DNA of 63,464 nt from Shimia litoralis (GTDB lineage Bacteria > Pseudomonadota > Alphaproteobacteria > Rhodobacterales > Rhodobacteraceae). Position 1 is the stretch's first letter, and each line of letters begins with the position of its first letter. The stretch covers positions 1 through 63,464 of the forward strand of contig NZ_SULI01000009.1 in assembly GCF_005518135.1 (NCBI RefSeq), read 5' to 3'. The notes under the pieces were generated by a model. That model had not been told where the DNA came from and did not search any database. It worked only from the letters and a program-made list of their open reading frames with translations. The position numbers and the translations under genes were made by a program. Shown piece after piece: positions 35,100-45,047 of this stretch.

Positions 35100-35908
35100 C
35101 GCTCATCGACCTTGACCGCGTCCCACAGGGCATCCATTTCCTCAAGCGATGACTGCTCTGGACGTTTGCCTAGATCGGCCAGTTTGGCCTCGACCCCCGC
35201 AAACCGGCGTTCGAATTTGATGTTGGCCTGTCGCAGGGCAGACTCGGGTTCGATATTCAAATGTCGCGCGAGATTTGCGATCACAAACAACAAATCGCCA
35301 AATTCTTCTTCGATCTCTTGCTGTCCCAATGTGTCACGCGCTTCGCTTAGCTCGCCCGCCTCTTCGACGATTTTGTCGACCACTTGGCTGATGTCTGGCC
35401 AATCAAAGCCCACACGCGCCGCGCGTTTTTGCAATTTGACCGCGCGCAATAACGCCGGCAAGCCAAGTGCGACGCCCTCAAGCGCACCTTGCTGGGCTTT
35501 GCCTGCACGCTCGGCGGCTTTGACGGTTTCCCAATCTTTGACTTGCTGTTCTGCTGATTTATCACGGGTTTCATCGCCAAAGACATGCGGATGCCGCGCG
35601 ACCATCTTGTCCGACATTGTGTCGGCGACGTCATCAAACGAAAACAAACCTTTTTCCTGCGCCATCTGCGCGTGAAACACAGATTGAAACAGCAAATCCC
35701 CAAGTTCGCCCTTCAACTCGCCCCAGGACTCGCGCTCGATCGCGTCTGCCACCTCATAGGCCTCTTCGATGGTATAGGGCGCGATGGTTTTGAAGTCTTG
35801 TGCGACGTCCCACGGACAGCCCGTATCAGGATCGCGCAGGCGGCGCATAATTTCCAACAAACGCGGCATCCCGCCGTTGGGGTTCAGGATAAGCGGATCT
35901 TCGGCCAT
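35090..35908 (-). CDS. mazG: MazG nucleoside triphosphate pyrophosphohydrolase
   Basis: 272 residues with two MazG domains, as in E. coli MazG. The first contains EEAYEVADAIERESWGELKG and ELGDLLFQSVFHAQ; the second holds EEAGELSEA and EEFGDLLFVIANLAR. The ExxE and ExxD motifs bind magnesium. The enzyme hydrolyses NTPs and dNTPs to monophosphates, clearing damaged nucleotides or modulating ppGpp-related responses. AAAGGAG precedes the ATG. The terminal codons carry one of the iron-box half-sites. Confidence 0.94.
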   Translation of the reverse strand: MAEDPLILNPNGGMPRLLEIMRRLRDPDTGCPWDVAQDFKTIAPYTIEEAYEVADAIERESWGELKGELGDLLFQSVFHAQMAQEKGLFSFDDVADTMSDKMVARHPHVFGDETRDKSAEQQVKDWETVKAAERAGKAQQGALEGVALGLPALLRAVKLQKRAARVGFDWPDISQVVDKIVEEAGELSEARDTLGQQEIEEEFGDLLFVIANLARHLNIEPESALRQANIKFERRFAGVEAKLADLGKRPEQSSLEEMDALWDAVKVDERQA

Positions 35909-35971
35909 TGCGTGTCACTCCTTTAGGGTGTTGAGTGCATATCAAATCAACCTTTTCCCGGAGTCCACCCC

Positions 35972-37144
35972 ATGCCTGTGGTAAACCGCATTGCAGATTA
36001 TGCCGAAGAGATGAAAACGTGGCGCCGTCATTTGCACGCCCACCCAGAGCTCGAGTTCGCATGTCATGAAACCGCTGCCTTTGTGGTGGCGCGCCTTAAA
36101 GAGTTCGGCGTCGATGAAATTCACGAAGGGATTGCCACGTCGGGCGTCGTTGCGATCATCAATGGCCAAGGCGATCACCCCCAAGATGGCCCGACCGTCG
36201 GGTTGCGGGCTGACATGGATGCGCTGCCAATGCCCGAGACAACGGGGCTTGAGTATGCCTCCACTGTGGATGGCGCCATGCATGCCTGTGGGCATGACGG
36301 CCATACGACGATGCTTTTGGGGGCGGCGCGTTATCTTGCCGAAACACGCAAATTTTCCGGCCGCGTGGCCTTGATCTTTCAGCCCGCCGAAGAATCCGGA
36401 GGCGGCGCGGGTGTTATGGTCCAAGAAGGTATGATGGAGCGTTTTGGCATCGATCAGGTTTTTGCCTTGCACAATTCACCCGGCATCGAGGTCGGGCATT
36501 TTTCATCTACGCCGGGTCCGATCATGGCCGCAGTGGATGAGTTTCATATCGATATCCAAGGCCAAGGCGGGCATGGCGCATACCCTCAAGACACGGTTGA
36601 TCCGGTTGTCGCCGCAGTGTCAGTGGCCCAAGCGATTCAGACCATTGTCAGCCGCAACCATGACACGCGCCAGCAGATGGTTGTGTCTGTGACCCAAATT
36701 CATTCGGGCAGCACCGATAACGTGATTCCCGATACGGCATATTTGAATGGAACGGTACGCACCTTTGATCCACAGGTTCAGGCGATGATTATGCGGCGGC
36801 TTCAGGAAATCACCGACGGGCAGGCGGCGGCCTTTAATGTGACGGCCAAGCTTCGGTATGAAAAAGGGTATCCACCCACCGTGAATGATCCGCAGAAGCT
36901 GGCCATTGCAGCAGATGTCGCGCGCGAAATTGCTGGCGAGTCCGCCGTGGTGGATGACGCATCTATGGAAATGGGGGCCGAAGATTTCTCCTATATGCTG
37001 GATGCGCGTCCGGGGGCATATTTGTTTCTGGGGCAGGGCGAAAGCGCTGGCTTACACAACCCGAACTATAATTTTAACGACGACATCTCGCCGATCGGGG
37101 CATCGTTTTTTGCGCGGCTTGTCGAGACGACCCAACCCCTGTGA
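35972..37144 (+). CDS. M20-family amidohydrolase (hippurate hydrolase/aminoacylase type)
   Basis: 390 residues. Metal-binding and catalytic residues lie in GLRADMDALPM (about 70-80), HACGHDGHTTMLLGAA (about 105-120) and PAEESGGGAGVMV (about 137). The lid/dimerisation domain (GGHGAYPQDTVDPV) follows, and the last metal site is in MGAEDFSYM. Such enzymes remove acyl groups from N-acyl amino acids or similar amides in the cytoplasm. Exact substrate unknown. CGGAG lies ahead of the start; a terminator separates it from the agmatinase gene. Confidence 0.93.
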   Translation: MPVVNRIADYAEEMKTWRRHLHAHPELEFACHETAAFVVARLKEFGVDEIHEGIATSGVVAIINGQGDHPQDGPTVGLRADMDALPMPETTGLEYASTVDGAMHACGHDGHTTMLLGAARYLAETRKFSGRVALIFQPAEESGGGAGVMVQEGMMERFGIDQVFALHNSPGIEVGHFSSTPGPIMAAVDEFHIDIQGQGGHGAYPQDTVDPVVAAVSVAQAIQTIVSRNHDTRQQMVVSVTQIHSGSTDNVIPDTAYLNGTVRTFDPQVQAMIMRRLQEITDGQAAAFNVTAKLRYEKGYPPTVNDPQKLAIAADVAREIAGESAVVDDASMEMGAEDFSYMLDARPGAYLFLGQGESAGLHNPNYNFNDDISPIGASFFARLVETTQPL

Positions 37145-37168
37145 TCGCAAACAGGGATGGCGCTTGAT

Positions 37169-37196
37169 GGTGCGGGGTATGCGCCCCGCACCTTTT
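37169..37196 (+). terminator. Rho-independent terminator of the M20 gene
   Basis: GGTGCGGGG (37169-37177) pairs with CCCCGCACC (37184-37192) around a six-base loop, ending in TTTT. It separates the amidohydrolase and agmatinase transcripts. Confidence 0.9.
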
Positions 37197-37263
37197 CTCT
37201 TGACGTTTTGGGGGGATCAAATCAGAATTTGATCAAATTTCCACACGTCCGTCGGGAGGGAAC

Positions 37264-38229
37264 ATGGCTCTAGAAGATGCAAAATCTGCGGTGGACACCG
37301 CATTCACGCGCGAGACCTTGCGGGGGTGCAGTTTCGAAAACACCTTTGGTGGTGCGACCTCGTTTTTGCGACGTCGCTATACCAAAGATTTATCGGGAGT
37401 GGATATCGCAGTCACCGGCGTGCCATTTGATCAAGCTGTCACCAACCGGCCCGGCACGCGGCTTGGGCCGCGCGCAATCCGCGAGGCCAGTACATTGCAA
37501 GCGTTTGACCCACCTTATGGCTGGGATTTCAATGTCATGGACGAGTTTGATATCGTGGATTTTGGGGATCTTGCGTTTGATTATGCAAAAATCAGCGACT
37601 TTCCCGATGCCCTGACCAATCACATCCGGTCCATTCTGAACGCGGATACGGCCACTGTGACGCTGGGCGGGGATCATTATATCACCTTTCCCATTCTGAA
37701 AGCCTATGCGGAAAAATATGGCCCAATCTCTTTGCTGCAATTTGATGCGCACACGGATACATGGGCCGATGACGACATGGATCGTATCGATCACGGCACC
37801 ATGTTCTATAAAGCCGTCAAAATGGGGTTGGTCGATCCAGCGACCTCGGTGCAGGTGGGCATTCGCACTGTGAATGACGACACCTTGGGCGTGAATATCA
37901 TTGACGCTCGAGAGGTGCATGAAACCGGACCGGCGGCTGTTGTGGCCAAAATCAAATCCATTGTGGGGTCAAATCCGACATATCTGACGTTTGATATTGA
38001 TGCGCTTGATCCTGCCTACGCGCCCGGAACCGGCACACCTGTTTGGGGGGGACTGACGTCTGCACAGGCGGCGATCATGCTGCGCGATTTGGCTGGCATC
38101 AATATGGTCGGGGGCGATATCGTCGAGGTTTCACCGCCCTTTGACACCACAGGTGCCACGGCCATTGCGGGGGCGCATGTGGCCACAGAATTGCTGAGTC
38201 TCTGGGGAGCCACCCGCCGCAAGACGTAA
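37264..38229 (+). CDS. speB: Agmatinase-type ureohydrolase
   Basis: 321 residues. Manganese ligands H138 (GGDHYI), D161, H163 and D165 (FDAHTDTW), D244 and D246 (FDIDALDPAYAPG) are all present. GTGTPVWGGLTS after the last pair is the agmatinase-type signature. The enzyme likely cleaves agmatine to putrescine and urea; a guanidinobutyrase or other guanidino substrate cannot be excluded. A strong GGAGG lies before the ATG. A second ureohydrolase (arginase) lies 23 kb away, so the cell has at least two. Confidence 0.9.
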   Translation: MALEDAKSAVDTAFTRETLRGCSFENTFGGATSFLRRRYTKDLSGVDIAVTGVPFDQAVTNRPGTRLGPRAIREASTLQAFDPPYGWDFNVMDEFDIVDFGDLAFDYAKISDFPDALTNHIRSILNADTATVTLGGDHYITFPILKAYAEKYGPISLLQFDAHTDTWADDDMDRIDHGTMFYKAVKMGLVDPATSVQVGIRTVNDDTLGVNIIDAREVHETGPAAVVAKIKSIVGSNPTYLTFDIDALDPAYAPGTGTPVWGGLTSAQAAIMLRDLAGINMVGGDIVEVSPPFDTTGATAIAGAHVATELLSLWGATRRKT

Positions 38230-38288
38230 TTCTTTGGGTGATTTCATCGAAAAACCCGCAGAGTTCGCAGGAATGTCTCTATTTCTTT

Positions 38289-38317
38289 AAGGCTGGTCTT
38301 GGAAAAGACCGGCCTTT
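38289..38317 (+). terminator. Terminator after agmatinase
   Basis: AAGGCTGGTCTT (38289-38300) pairs with AAGACCGGCCTT (38305-38316) around GGAA, with one G-U pair and a short T run. Confidence 0.85.
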
Positions 38318-38401
38318 CAGGTGTAATGACCCAAGCTTCGCGCAATATGCGACGGTGAATTTTAGAAAAGTCACGAGATCGCTGTTTTTTAGGCGCAGAG
38401 T

Positions 38402-38842
38402 ATGTCCAAAGGACTTGTCGTGAAGAAGGGATTTGGGATGATTGTATTGTGGGTTTTGGCCTTTGTGTGTCTGGCATTTTTGGCATATGTGCGGTTGGCG
38501 CCAAGCGATCCCACTGTGTGGCATGTCGCACCATCAAGTCATGATGATAAATCGTTTTCTAACGGGGTGATCCGGCAGGTACCCTCAGGGCAAGACGGAT
38601 TGCGCCGGATGGATATCATTGTGTCTTCTGATCCGCGGACCCAAAAACTGGCCGGAGATGTGGCATCGGGGATGATCACCTATGTCAGCCGGTCTCGTAT
38701 GGTGGGGTTTCCTGACTATACCACCATGGTTCAATCTGGCGAAGATCTGGTGATTTACGCGCGCTCACGCTTTGGGCGCAAAGACTTTGGTGTCAACGCC
38801 GCCCGAGTGAATCGTTGGGTTGATGCTTTGACCGCCTATTAG
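38402..38842 (+). CDS. DUF1499-type membrane-anchored protein
   Basis: 146 residues with one N-terminal transmembrane segment (MIVLWVLAFVCLAFLAYVRL, about 13-32) and a DUF1499-like soluble domain. The domain is recognised from IIVSSDPRTQKLAG, ITYVSRSRMVGFPDYTTM and YARSRFGRKDFGVNAARVNR. Function unknown. The final 78 bases overlap the 3' end of an opposing small secreted-protein gene. No operon partner is seen; a terminator separates it from agmatinase. Confidence 0.78.
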   Translation: MSKGLVVKKGFGMIVLWVLAFVCLAFLAYVRLAPSDPTVWHVAPSSHDDKSFSNGVIRQVPSGQDGLRRMDIIVSSDPRTQKLAGDVASGMITYVSRSRMVGFPDYTTMVQSGEDLVIYARSRFGRKDFGVNAARVNRWVDALTAY

Positions 38843-39091
38843 TCCCGACGACAAACATCCCGGCGAGATTTCCCGCCACATCGGAACATTGAGCGACATT
38901 TGGCATTGCGCCATGAACATACGCCCATCGACATGAAGGCATATCATGTCGCCGACCTCTACACGGCCGCCTTGGGTGTCGGTGCAATAACAATCAATCG
39001 GCACACCATTCATATAGCCATCTGCCAAAGCAGGGGCTGCGAAGAGAACCAATGCGACACTCAATTTAAGCATACCCGCAATATACAGCAT
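38765..39091 (-). CDS. Small secreted cysteine-containing protein of unknown function
   Basis: 108 residues from an ATG with AAGGGG upstream (an ATG 18 bases later, at 39073, is the alternative). The signal peptide (LKLSVALVLFAAPALA/DG) is followed by a compact domain with four or five cysteines: IDCYCTDTQGGRVEVGDMIC, FMAQCQMSLNVPMW and a later CLSS. I recall similar unnamed rhodobacterial proteins ending near that last cysteine. Here the frame runs about 25 residues further, antisense to the conserved end of the DUF1499 gene, so the tail may be an acquired extension. The export and cysteines suggest a disulfide-bonded periplasmic protein. Confidence 0.65.
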   Translation of the reverse strand: MLYIAGMLKLSVALVLFAAPALADGYMNGVPIDCYCTDTQGGRVEVGDMICLHVDGRMFMAQCQMSLNVPMWREISPGCLSSGLIGGQSINPTIHSGGVDTKVFAPKA

Positions 39092-39134
39092 TCGAGCCCC
39101 TTGACCAAGTCCGCCAATTGTCCCACTTAAACGC

Positions 39135-40190
39135 ATGGTTCCATTAGATAGACTAGAACAAATCGCCCAACGCTTTGAGTATCTCGAAGCGCAGATGGCT
39201 GAGGGGTCCGCAGGGGGCGACATCGCCACGCTGGCCAAGGAATATGCCGACCTTAAACCTGTGGTCGAGCAAATCTCGGCCTATCGACAGCTCTTGTCGG
39301 ATATGGAAGAGGCAACTTTGATGCTGGCTGATCCAGACATGAAAGAGTTGGCCGAAGAAGAATTGCCTGCACTCAAGGCGCAAATTCCAGCAGCAGAACA
39401 GGCGCTTCAACTTGCGCTTTTGCCCAAAGACGCCGCAGACGCACGCCCCGCGATGATCGAAATCCGTCCGGGAACGGGGGGGGACGAGGCGGCCTTGTTT
39501 GCAGCTGATTTGCTGCGCATGTATCAACGCTATGCTGAAAACAATGGGTGGAAGTTCGAGATCATCGAAGAACAGATCACCGAACTTGGCGGTGTCAAAG
39601 AAGTGGTTGGCCATATCAAAGGGCAAAACGTGTTTGCCCGTTTGAAGTACGAATCTGGTGTGCATCGTGTCCAGCGGGTTCCGACGACAGAAAGCGGTGG
39701 GCGCGTTCACACCTCGGCGGCCACGGTTGCGGTTTTACCCGAAGCCGAAGATGTCGATATCCAGATTGATGCCAATGACTTGCGGATTGATACGATGCGC
39801 AGCTCTGGCGCAGGAGGACAGCACGTCAACACCACCGATTCGGCTGTGCGCATCACGCACTTGCCAAGTGGTCTTGTGGTGACCAGCTCGGAGAAATCCC
39901 AGCACCGCAACCGCGAGATCGCAATGCAAGTGTTGAAAACGCGGCTGTATGACATGGAGCGCCAGCGGGTTGATGACGAACGTTCCGCCAATCGCAAGAG
40001 CCAAGTCGGCTCGGGTGATAGATCAGAACGTATCCGGACATATAACTTCCCCCAAGGCCGCATGAGCGATCACCGGATCAATCTGACGCTTTATAAACTG
40101 GATGCCATCATGGGCGGTGATCTGGATGAAATCATTGATGCGTTGACCGCGGATGACCAAGCCACGCAATTGGCAGAGATGCAGGGATGA
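39135..40190 (+). CDS. prfA: Peptide chain release factor 1
   Basis: 351 residues. RF1 recognises UAA and UAG stops and hydrolyses peptidyl-tRNA. The catalytic GGQ is at 227-229 in [16 protein letters not shown]. The codon-recognition tripeptide P-x-T reads PTT in [15 protein letters not shown], where E. coli has PAT. All RF1 regions are present at normal length. No clear Shine-Dalgarno is seen before the ATG. It overlaps prmC by four bases, placing the release factor beside the methylase that modifies its GGQ glutamine. Confidence 0.97.
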   Translation: MVPLDRLEQIAQRFEYLEAQMAEGSAGGDIATLAKEYADLKPVVEQISAYRQLLSDMEEATLMLADPDMKELAEEELPALKAQIPAAEQALQLALLPKDAADARPAMIEIRPGTGGDEAALFAADLLRMYQRYAENNGWKFEIIEEQITELGGVKEVVGHIKGQNVFARLKYESGVHRVQRVPTTESGGRVHTSAATVAVLPEAEDVDIQIDANDLRIDTMRSSGAGGQHVNTTDSAVRITHLPSGLVVTSSEKSQHRNREIAMQVLKTRLYDMERQRVDDERSANRKSQVGSGDRSERIRTYNFPQGRMSDHRINLTLYKLDAIMGGDLDEIIDALTADDQATQLAEMQG

Positions 40191-41020
40191 TCTTGCGAGA
40201 TGTGCTGCGCGAAGGCATTGGCCTTTTGCGGGATGCCAATATCGTTGGACCAGAACGAGATGCGCGGGCCTTGCTGGCACACGCGCTTGGGATATCGCCA
40301 AGTCGCATTTCGATTGAACCCGATATGCAAGTACCTGAGGAAAAGTTAGTTGTTTTTCATGAGTTTATAGCGCGACGTGCATCCAGGGAACCCGTATCCA
40401 AAATCTTGGGCATGCGAGAGTTTTGGGGGCGTGATTTTCTGGTGACGCCAGATGTCCTTGATCCACGTCCAGAAACCGAAACACTGATTGCGGCGATCCT
40501 TGAGGGGCCGAACCCTGACAGAATTCTGGACTTGGGCACAGGCAGCGGAATTTTAGCGGTGACGGTATTGGCCGAACATCCGGCTTGTACCGGTGTGGCG
40601 TGCGACATTAGCCCCAAGGCCCTTAAGGTAGCAACGCAGAACGCACACACGCACGGTGTCGCGTCGCGCTTGGAGATACTTCAGTCAGACTGGTTTTCAG
40701 AGATCACTGGCGCGTATGATCTCATACTGTCGAATCCGCCGTATATTTCGCAAACCGAAATGGCCGAGCTGTCCCAAGAAGTGCACGATCATGATCCACA
40801 TTTGGCGCTATCTCCGGGAGGCGACGGGTTGGACCCATATCCCATTCTGGCCAACGGAGCGATGCAGCATTTGAACTCGGGTGGGCGCATTTTTGTGGAG
40901 ATTGGCTGGCGTCAGGGGCCAGCTGTGCGTGACATTTTTCAACGTGCCGGATTGTGTGATGTGGCGGTTTTGCCAGATATGGATGGGCGTGATCGCGCGG
41001 TTATGGGCCGAAAACCGTAA
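40187..41020 (+). CDS. prmC: Release-factor glutamine methyltransferase PrmC
   Basis: 277 residues. PrmC methylates the glutamine of the GGQ motif in RF1 and RF2 using S-adenosylmethionine. The SAM-binding loop [16 protein letters not shown] (about 105-120) and the catalytic NPPYIS (about 180-185) are diagnostic. An N-terminal helical domain ([13 protein letters not shown]) precedes them. The start codon overlaps the prfA stop. Confidence 0.96.
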   Translation: MILRDVLREGIGLLRDANIVGPERDARALLAHALGISPSRISIEPDMQVPEEKLVVFHEFIARRASREPVSKILGMREFWGRDFLVTPDVLDPRPETETLIAAILEGPNPDRILDLGTGSGILAVTVLAEHPACTGVACDISPKALKVATQNAHTHGVASRLEILQSDWFSEITGAYDLILSNPPYISQTEMAELSQEVHDHDPHLALSPGGDGLDPYPILANGAMQHLNSGGRIFVEIGWRQGPAVRDIFQRAGLCDVAVLPDMDGRDRAVMGRKP

Positions 41021-41237
41021 GATGCGGCCAAAAAGCGCGCATATAGATACATATTTTTAGGAATTCCTCTTGTGCGACGGCGCAAGCCGCTTTACTCAGA
41101 AGATGTCCTAACGGTGATGCACATCTGATGGCTCCCACTGGACACCAAGCCCAAAGTCGTAACCCGGAGTTTTGAGCGCAAGAGGCGTGAAACGGGTTTT
41201 CTGACCCCTTATTGGATCAAGGCTGGACTGCAGATAT

Positions 41238-41858
41238 ATGAGATCTTCCAAATCCCGTTCGCGGAACAAGAATAACCGCAACAATAACCGTCCTTCTGGA
41301 AATATCGTAAATCGGGTGTTTGACAGCTCGGGTCCTGAAGGAAAGGTGCGCGGTACGCCGCAGCAAATCATTGATAAATACAACCAGCTTGCGCGTGATG
41401 CACAGCTGGCCAATGACCGCGTTGCGACAGAAAACTTTCAACAGCACGCCGAGCACTACATGCGCTTGTTGTCCGAAGCGATGCGCGAGCAAGAAGCGCG
41501 TCGAGAAGAGCAAGAGCGCCAGAATCGTGAGCGTCAGGCAGAACGGGATCGTGAACGTCAAGAACGTGCCGAACGCCAAGAGCGCGAGTCAAACTCTAGA
41601 CCCGCAGCAGAAGTGCCAAGCGCCCCGGCTGCGCCTGTTGGCAACGATCTCTCTGAGGCGCCGCAACCGGATGTGGTTGATATTGTTTCAGATGGCGACA
41701 GCGGTCTTGTTGAGACGCCAGAGACACAACCCAAGCCCAAACCCGCGCGTAAGCCACGTCGCAAGCCCGCTCCTAGAAAGCCTGCAGCCGAAACTGCACC
41801 AGCGGACGTGGCCCCAGAGCCAGCTCCTAAGCCGGAAAACCCAGAAGCGGCCGAGTAA
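41238..41858 (+). CDS. DUF4167-domain protein with coiled coil and Lys/Pro tail
   Basis: 206 residues, low-complexity throughout. The N-terminus is basic and asparagine-rich (RSRNKNNRNNNRPSG), then comes the DUF4167 core (VNRVFDSSGPEGKVRGTPQ through NFQQHAEHYMRLLSEA, about 25-80). A charged Glu/Arg/Gln coiled coil (80-125) is followed by a Pro/Ala/Lys tail (KPKPARKPRRKPAPRK). The composition suggests nucleic-acid binding, but no function is established. The gene lies 217 bases after prmC and ends in a strong terminator. Confidence 0.87.
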   Translation: MRSSKSRSRNKNNRNNNRPSGNIVNRVFDSSGPEGKVRGTPQQIIDKYNQLARDAQLANDRVATENFQQHAEHYMRLLSEAMREQEARREEQERQNRERQAERDRERQERAERQERESNSRPAAEVPSAPAAPVGNDLSEAPQPDVVDIVSDGDSGLVETPETQPKPKPARKPRRKPAPRKPAAETAPADVAPEPAPKPENPEAAE

Positions 41859-41883
41859 GCTTTACGACATCACAAACGATCAC

Positions 41884-41912
41884 AACCCGAACCGGCTGGT
41901 TCGGGTTTTTTT
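41884..41912 (+). terminator. Rho-independent terminator of the DUF4167 gene
   Basis: AACCCGAACC (41884-41893), loop GGCT, GGTTCGGGTT (41898-41907), then a T run to 41912. It lies 25 bases after the stop. Confidence 0.94.
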
Positions 41913-41950
41913 GTGTCGATACCGATTATTGTGGGTGTTGCGGCACGCGG

Positions 41951-42793
41951 TTATGTCTGGGCGACAGCACGCGCAAGGGCGCAGAATTGTTCTATTGAGA
42001 CTTGTTCTGCGCGCTCGGTCGGCTGAATGCCCGAGGCCAACAAACGATCTTCGATATCTGGGGCAACACCCTTGAGAGACGCCCGCAGCATCTTGCGTCG
42101 TTGGTTAAACGCGGTTGCCACGACACGGCTCAGGACGGATGCGTCCGCCTCAAACCGTGGGGTCTTGAGCGCCGTCAAATGCACAACTGCGCTGTGCACT
42201 TTTGGCGGCGGCGTAAACGCTTCGGGTGGAAGCGTCATAACAATTTTTGCATCCGCGCGCCATTGTGCCAAGATTGCCAACCGCCCATAGGCCTTGGACC
42301 CGGGTGTGGCGACGATGCGTTCGGCGACTTCGCGCTGGAACATCAACGTCAGACTTTCCCAATAGGGGGGCCATTGTTTGGGCGTCAACCATCGCACCAA
42401 AAGTTCGGTGCCCACATTATACGGCAGATTGGCGGCCACACGAATGGGAGGGGTCAGATGCGCCAGAGGATCAATTTCGAGCGCGTCACCATTGATCACC
42501 TCAAGTTGTCCCGGGTAGGCCTCGGAAATTTCTGCCAACACCGGCATACAGCGGGCGTCTTTTTCAATGGCCAGCACTTTGCGCGCACCTTCAGCCAGCA
42601 AACCACGCGTCAAGCCACCCGGACCCGGTCCGATTTCCAGAATGTCACACGCGCTCAGGTCTCCTGCGCGACGCGCGATCTTGGCCGTCAGATTCAGATC
42701 AAGAAGAAAATTCTGGCCCAATGCCTTGCGTGCAGACAGCTGGTGATCTTCGATCACTTGGCGCAGGGGGGGCAGGGTGTCAATTGCACTCAT
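41951..42793 (-). CDS. rsmA: 16S rRNA dimethyladenosine transferase RsmA (KsgA)
   Basis: 280 residues. RsmA dimethylates two adjacent adenines near the 3' end of 16S rRNA late in 30S assembly. Seen are [19 protein letters not shown] (about 21-39), the SAM motif [15 protein letters not shown] (about 50-64) and [11 protein letters not shown] (motif IV). The ATG at 42793 starts the conserved protein; the frame upstream runs inside pdxA and is rejected. The gene lies 22 bases after pdxA and ends the six-gene lpt-surA-pdxA-rsmA series. Confidence 0.97.
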   Translation of the reverse strand: MSAIDTLPPLRQVIEDHQLSARKALGQNFLLDLNLTAKIARRAGDLSACDILEIGPGPGGLTRGLLAEGARKVLAIEKDARCMPVLAEISEAYPGQLEVINGDALEIDPLAHLTPPIRVAANLPYNVGTELLVRWLTPKQWPPYWESLTLMFQREVAERIVATPGSKAYGRLAILAQWRADAKIVMTLPPEAFTPPPKVHSAVVHLTALKTPRFEADASVLSRVVATAFNQRRKMLRASLKGVAPDIEDRLLASGIQPTERAEQVSIEQFCALARAVAQT

Positions 42794-42815
42794 TTTGCAG
42801 GCTTTCCAAAAAGGA

Positions 42816-43799
42816 TCATGGGTGTGGCTGGGTTTTTGCAAGCGCCATGCGATGCGCCATGCGCAAGGCTTCCACCATACTTGACGGGTTGGCAACACCC
42901 TTGCCCGCAATATCAAACGCAGTGCCATGGTCGGGTGAGGTGCGAATAAACGGCAATCCAACGGTCACGTTGACGCCACGGTCAAAATCAAGCGTCTTGA
43001 TCGGGATCAGGGCTTGGTCATGATACATGCAAACAGCGGCATCATAGGTTGCGCGCGCCTGTGCATGAAACATGGTATCGGCGGGCAACGGCCCCACCAC
43101 ATCATAACCTTGCGTGCGCATCTCGGCCAAGGTTGGCGCAATGATTTCCATGTCCTCACGGCCCATGGCCCCACCTTCGCCAGCATGCGGGTTCAGACCC
43201 GCAACCGCGATGCGGGGGCTGGCAATGCCGAACTGGGTCGTCAGGCCTGCGGCGGTGATGGCAATGGTTTCGCGCAAGACTGCGGGTGTCAGGGCTGTTG
43301 GCACGTCTCTTAGTGGGATATGGATTGTTGCTGGCACCACGCGCAATTGCGCACTGGCCAACATCATCACCACGCGCTGGACATCTGCCAAATGCGCAAG
43401 GTATTCAGTATGCCCCGGAAAGGCGAAATTACATCCGTCCTTTAAGGCCTTTTTGTGAATTGGCGCAGTGCACAAAGCTGAGGCGGCACCAGACATCGCC
43501 AATTGCGTCCCAACCGCAATTGCGCGCATGACGCCCTCTGCATTTTTTGGGTCGGGTTGACCTGGTACAGCATCACCGAGAAATGTCTGCGCCAAGACAG
43601 GCAGTCCTTGTGCCATGGCAGCCGGGGCCTGTGAGGCCTCTGAAATCACGATGGTCGGGACATCACCGGCAAGATGCGATGGGTCGCCAATCAGGAAAAA
43701 CGCCATTTCATCTTTGAGCAACGACCACGCTTTTTGAACAAGCTCAAGTCCAATGCCAGCAGGTTCGCCGCAGCTGAGGGCGATGGGTGCCAAGGTCAT
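42816..43799 (-). CDS. pdxA: 4-hydroxythreonine-4-phosphate dehydrogenase
   Basis: 327 residues. PdxA oxidises 4-phosphohydroxy-L-threonine in the DXP-dependent pathway to pyridoxal phosphate. Landmarks are [13 protein letters not shown] (N-terminus), HPPLRDVP-like and [12 protein letters not shown] segments, [11 protein letters not shown], and [15 protein letters not shown] with the metal-binding residues. The start overlaps the surA stop by four bases. The order surA-pdxA-rsmA is conserved across many proteobacteria. Confidence 0.96.
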   Translation of the reverse strand: MTLAPIALSCGEPAGIGLELVQKAWSLLKDEMAFFLIGDPSHLAGDVPTIVISEASQAPAAMAQGLPVLAQTFLGDAVPGQPDPKNAEGVMRAIAVGTQLAMSGAASALCTAPIHKKALKDGCNFAFPGHTEYLAHLADVQRVVMMLASAQLRVVPATIHIPLRDVPTALTPAVLRETIAITAAGLTTQFGIASPRIAVAGLNPHAGEGGAMGREDMEIIAPTLAEMRTQGYDVVGPLPADTMFHAQARATYDAAVCMYHDQALIPIKTLDFDRGVNVTVGLPFIRTSPDHGTAFDIAGKGVANPSSMVEALRMAHRMALAKTQPHP

Positions 43800-45046
43800 T
43801 TTTCGTAGATCAGTGCATCGGCGCGCAACTGCTCAAGATACCCGTTTGAATATGATTCATACCGCTGACTGCGCAGGGCAGACGCGACGTCCTCTCTAGA
43901 GACTTCTTCACCAGTCACAGCGGTACGGCCACACAACATCAAAACCACCAGCGCCTGACCGCCAGCTGACGTGGGTCGGGTCAAAGACGTCGAAATCTCG
44001 TTCTCGTCCAGTTTGGCAAGCTCGAGCGCATAATCACGCGGTACCTTGGACGGAGCGACGGCCTGACGGTCCAACACATCCTTGGACTGACCATAGGCTT
44101 CGCCATACAGATCATCACAGGTATCAACCCGATCGCGCAGTTCTTTGGCCAGTTGCAGCGTTTCGGCGCTGCGCCCGCCCGGAAGGTAATAGGCGGCATA
44201 GTCGATCGCGGAGTAGCTCGGCGATGAGCCACCGGTTTCCTGCATGCCACGCATTTGGAACAATGCCACCGAGTTTGGCAACGAAATAGGCGGGGTGACT
44301 TCGCTTTGGGCCAGCCCCATGATCATGGGCCGCAAGGGGGCCGGTAGCTTGGTGATAGAAATCCAGTCAATCTTGCCGCCCTGATCTTTGGTCGAGGCCT
44401 GTGAATAGCGCACCGCAGCGGCTTCGAATTCCGTCTGAGAGCGGATTTCGCTGATCTGAAGCGCCAAAGATTGCACTTGATCGTTGGTTTGTGGCGTGAC
44501 GGGGATCACGATTTCAGACAACAGAACATTGATCCCACCAGCGCCGCTGTTTGATGCAATAGCACGGTCGATCTCGGCTTCGGAAATTTGCACACGGCCC
44601 GCAAAGCGCGATTGGATCACGCCGCGCCACGACAGTTCGGCGATCAAAAACGCGCGCAGGGTTTGTTCGGACACCCCTTCGGCCTCAAGCGCTTTGATCA
44701 GGTCTTCGGGTTTCAGGTTGGTACGTTTTGAGAACTCGACCAAGCCCGCCTGAATACCTTCTTCACTTGGCATAATACCAATGATTTCGGCGGCTTCTTG
44801 TTTTAGGCGATCCTCGATCAACTGCTCTTTGGCCACCTTGCGCTTATCGCCGGGTGTATTCATCAAGGACAAGAGCAGGGCGCGCTGTTCTATTTCGTAA
44901 TGTGTCACCACCCGATCATTCACAGTGACCGCAGGAGAAAAGGCGCTTTGGGCGAATGTCGGGCCAACCGTAGCCGTTGACAGTGCAAGACCAAAGGCAG
45001 CAGAGGCAACCAAACGTGTGAGAAACTTATGCGAGATCATGGGCAT
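43796..45046 (-). CDS. surA: SurA-type periplasmic chaperone / peptidyl-prolyl isomerase
   Basis: 416 residues with a signal peptide (cleavage after TFAQS or nearby) and the SurA N-terminal chaperone domain (AVTVNDRVVTHYEIEQRALL). A parvulin-like region follows around 210-310 (AAAVRYSQASTKDQGGKIDW). SurA escorts beta-barrel proteins across the periplasm to the BAM complex, LptD being a known client. The ATG at 45046 has AGGA upstream and begins one base after the lptD stop; one six bases later is also possible. Confidence 0.92.
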   Translation of the reverse strand: MPMISHKFLTRLVASAAFGLALSTATVGPTFAQSAFSPAVTVNDRVVTHYEIEQRALLLSLMNTPGDKRKVAKEQLIEDRLKQEAAEIIGIMPSEEGIQAGLVEFSKRTNLKPEDLIKALEAEGVSEQTLRAFLIAELSWRGVIQSRFAGRVQISEAEIDRAIASNSGAGGINVLLSEIVIPVTPQTNDQVQSLALQISEIRSQTEFEAAAVRYSQASTKDQGGKIDWISITKLPAPLRPMIMGLAQSEVTPPISLPNSVALFQMRGMQETGGSSPSYSAIDYAAYYLPGGRSAETLQLAKELRDRVDTCDDLYGEAYGQSKDVLDRQAVAPSKVPRDYALELAKLDENEISTSLTRPTSAGGQALVVLMLCGRTAVTGEEVSREDVASALRSQRYESYSNGYLEQLRADALIYEK

Positions 45047-45047
45047 T

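Noticed and set aside
41430-41860. Repeated Glu/Arg/Gln codons and Lys-Pro repeats in the DUF4167 gene, first considered as a DNA repeat
   Set aside because: The repeats follow codon periodicity and match the low-complexity tail usual for DUF4167 proteins.
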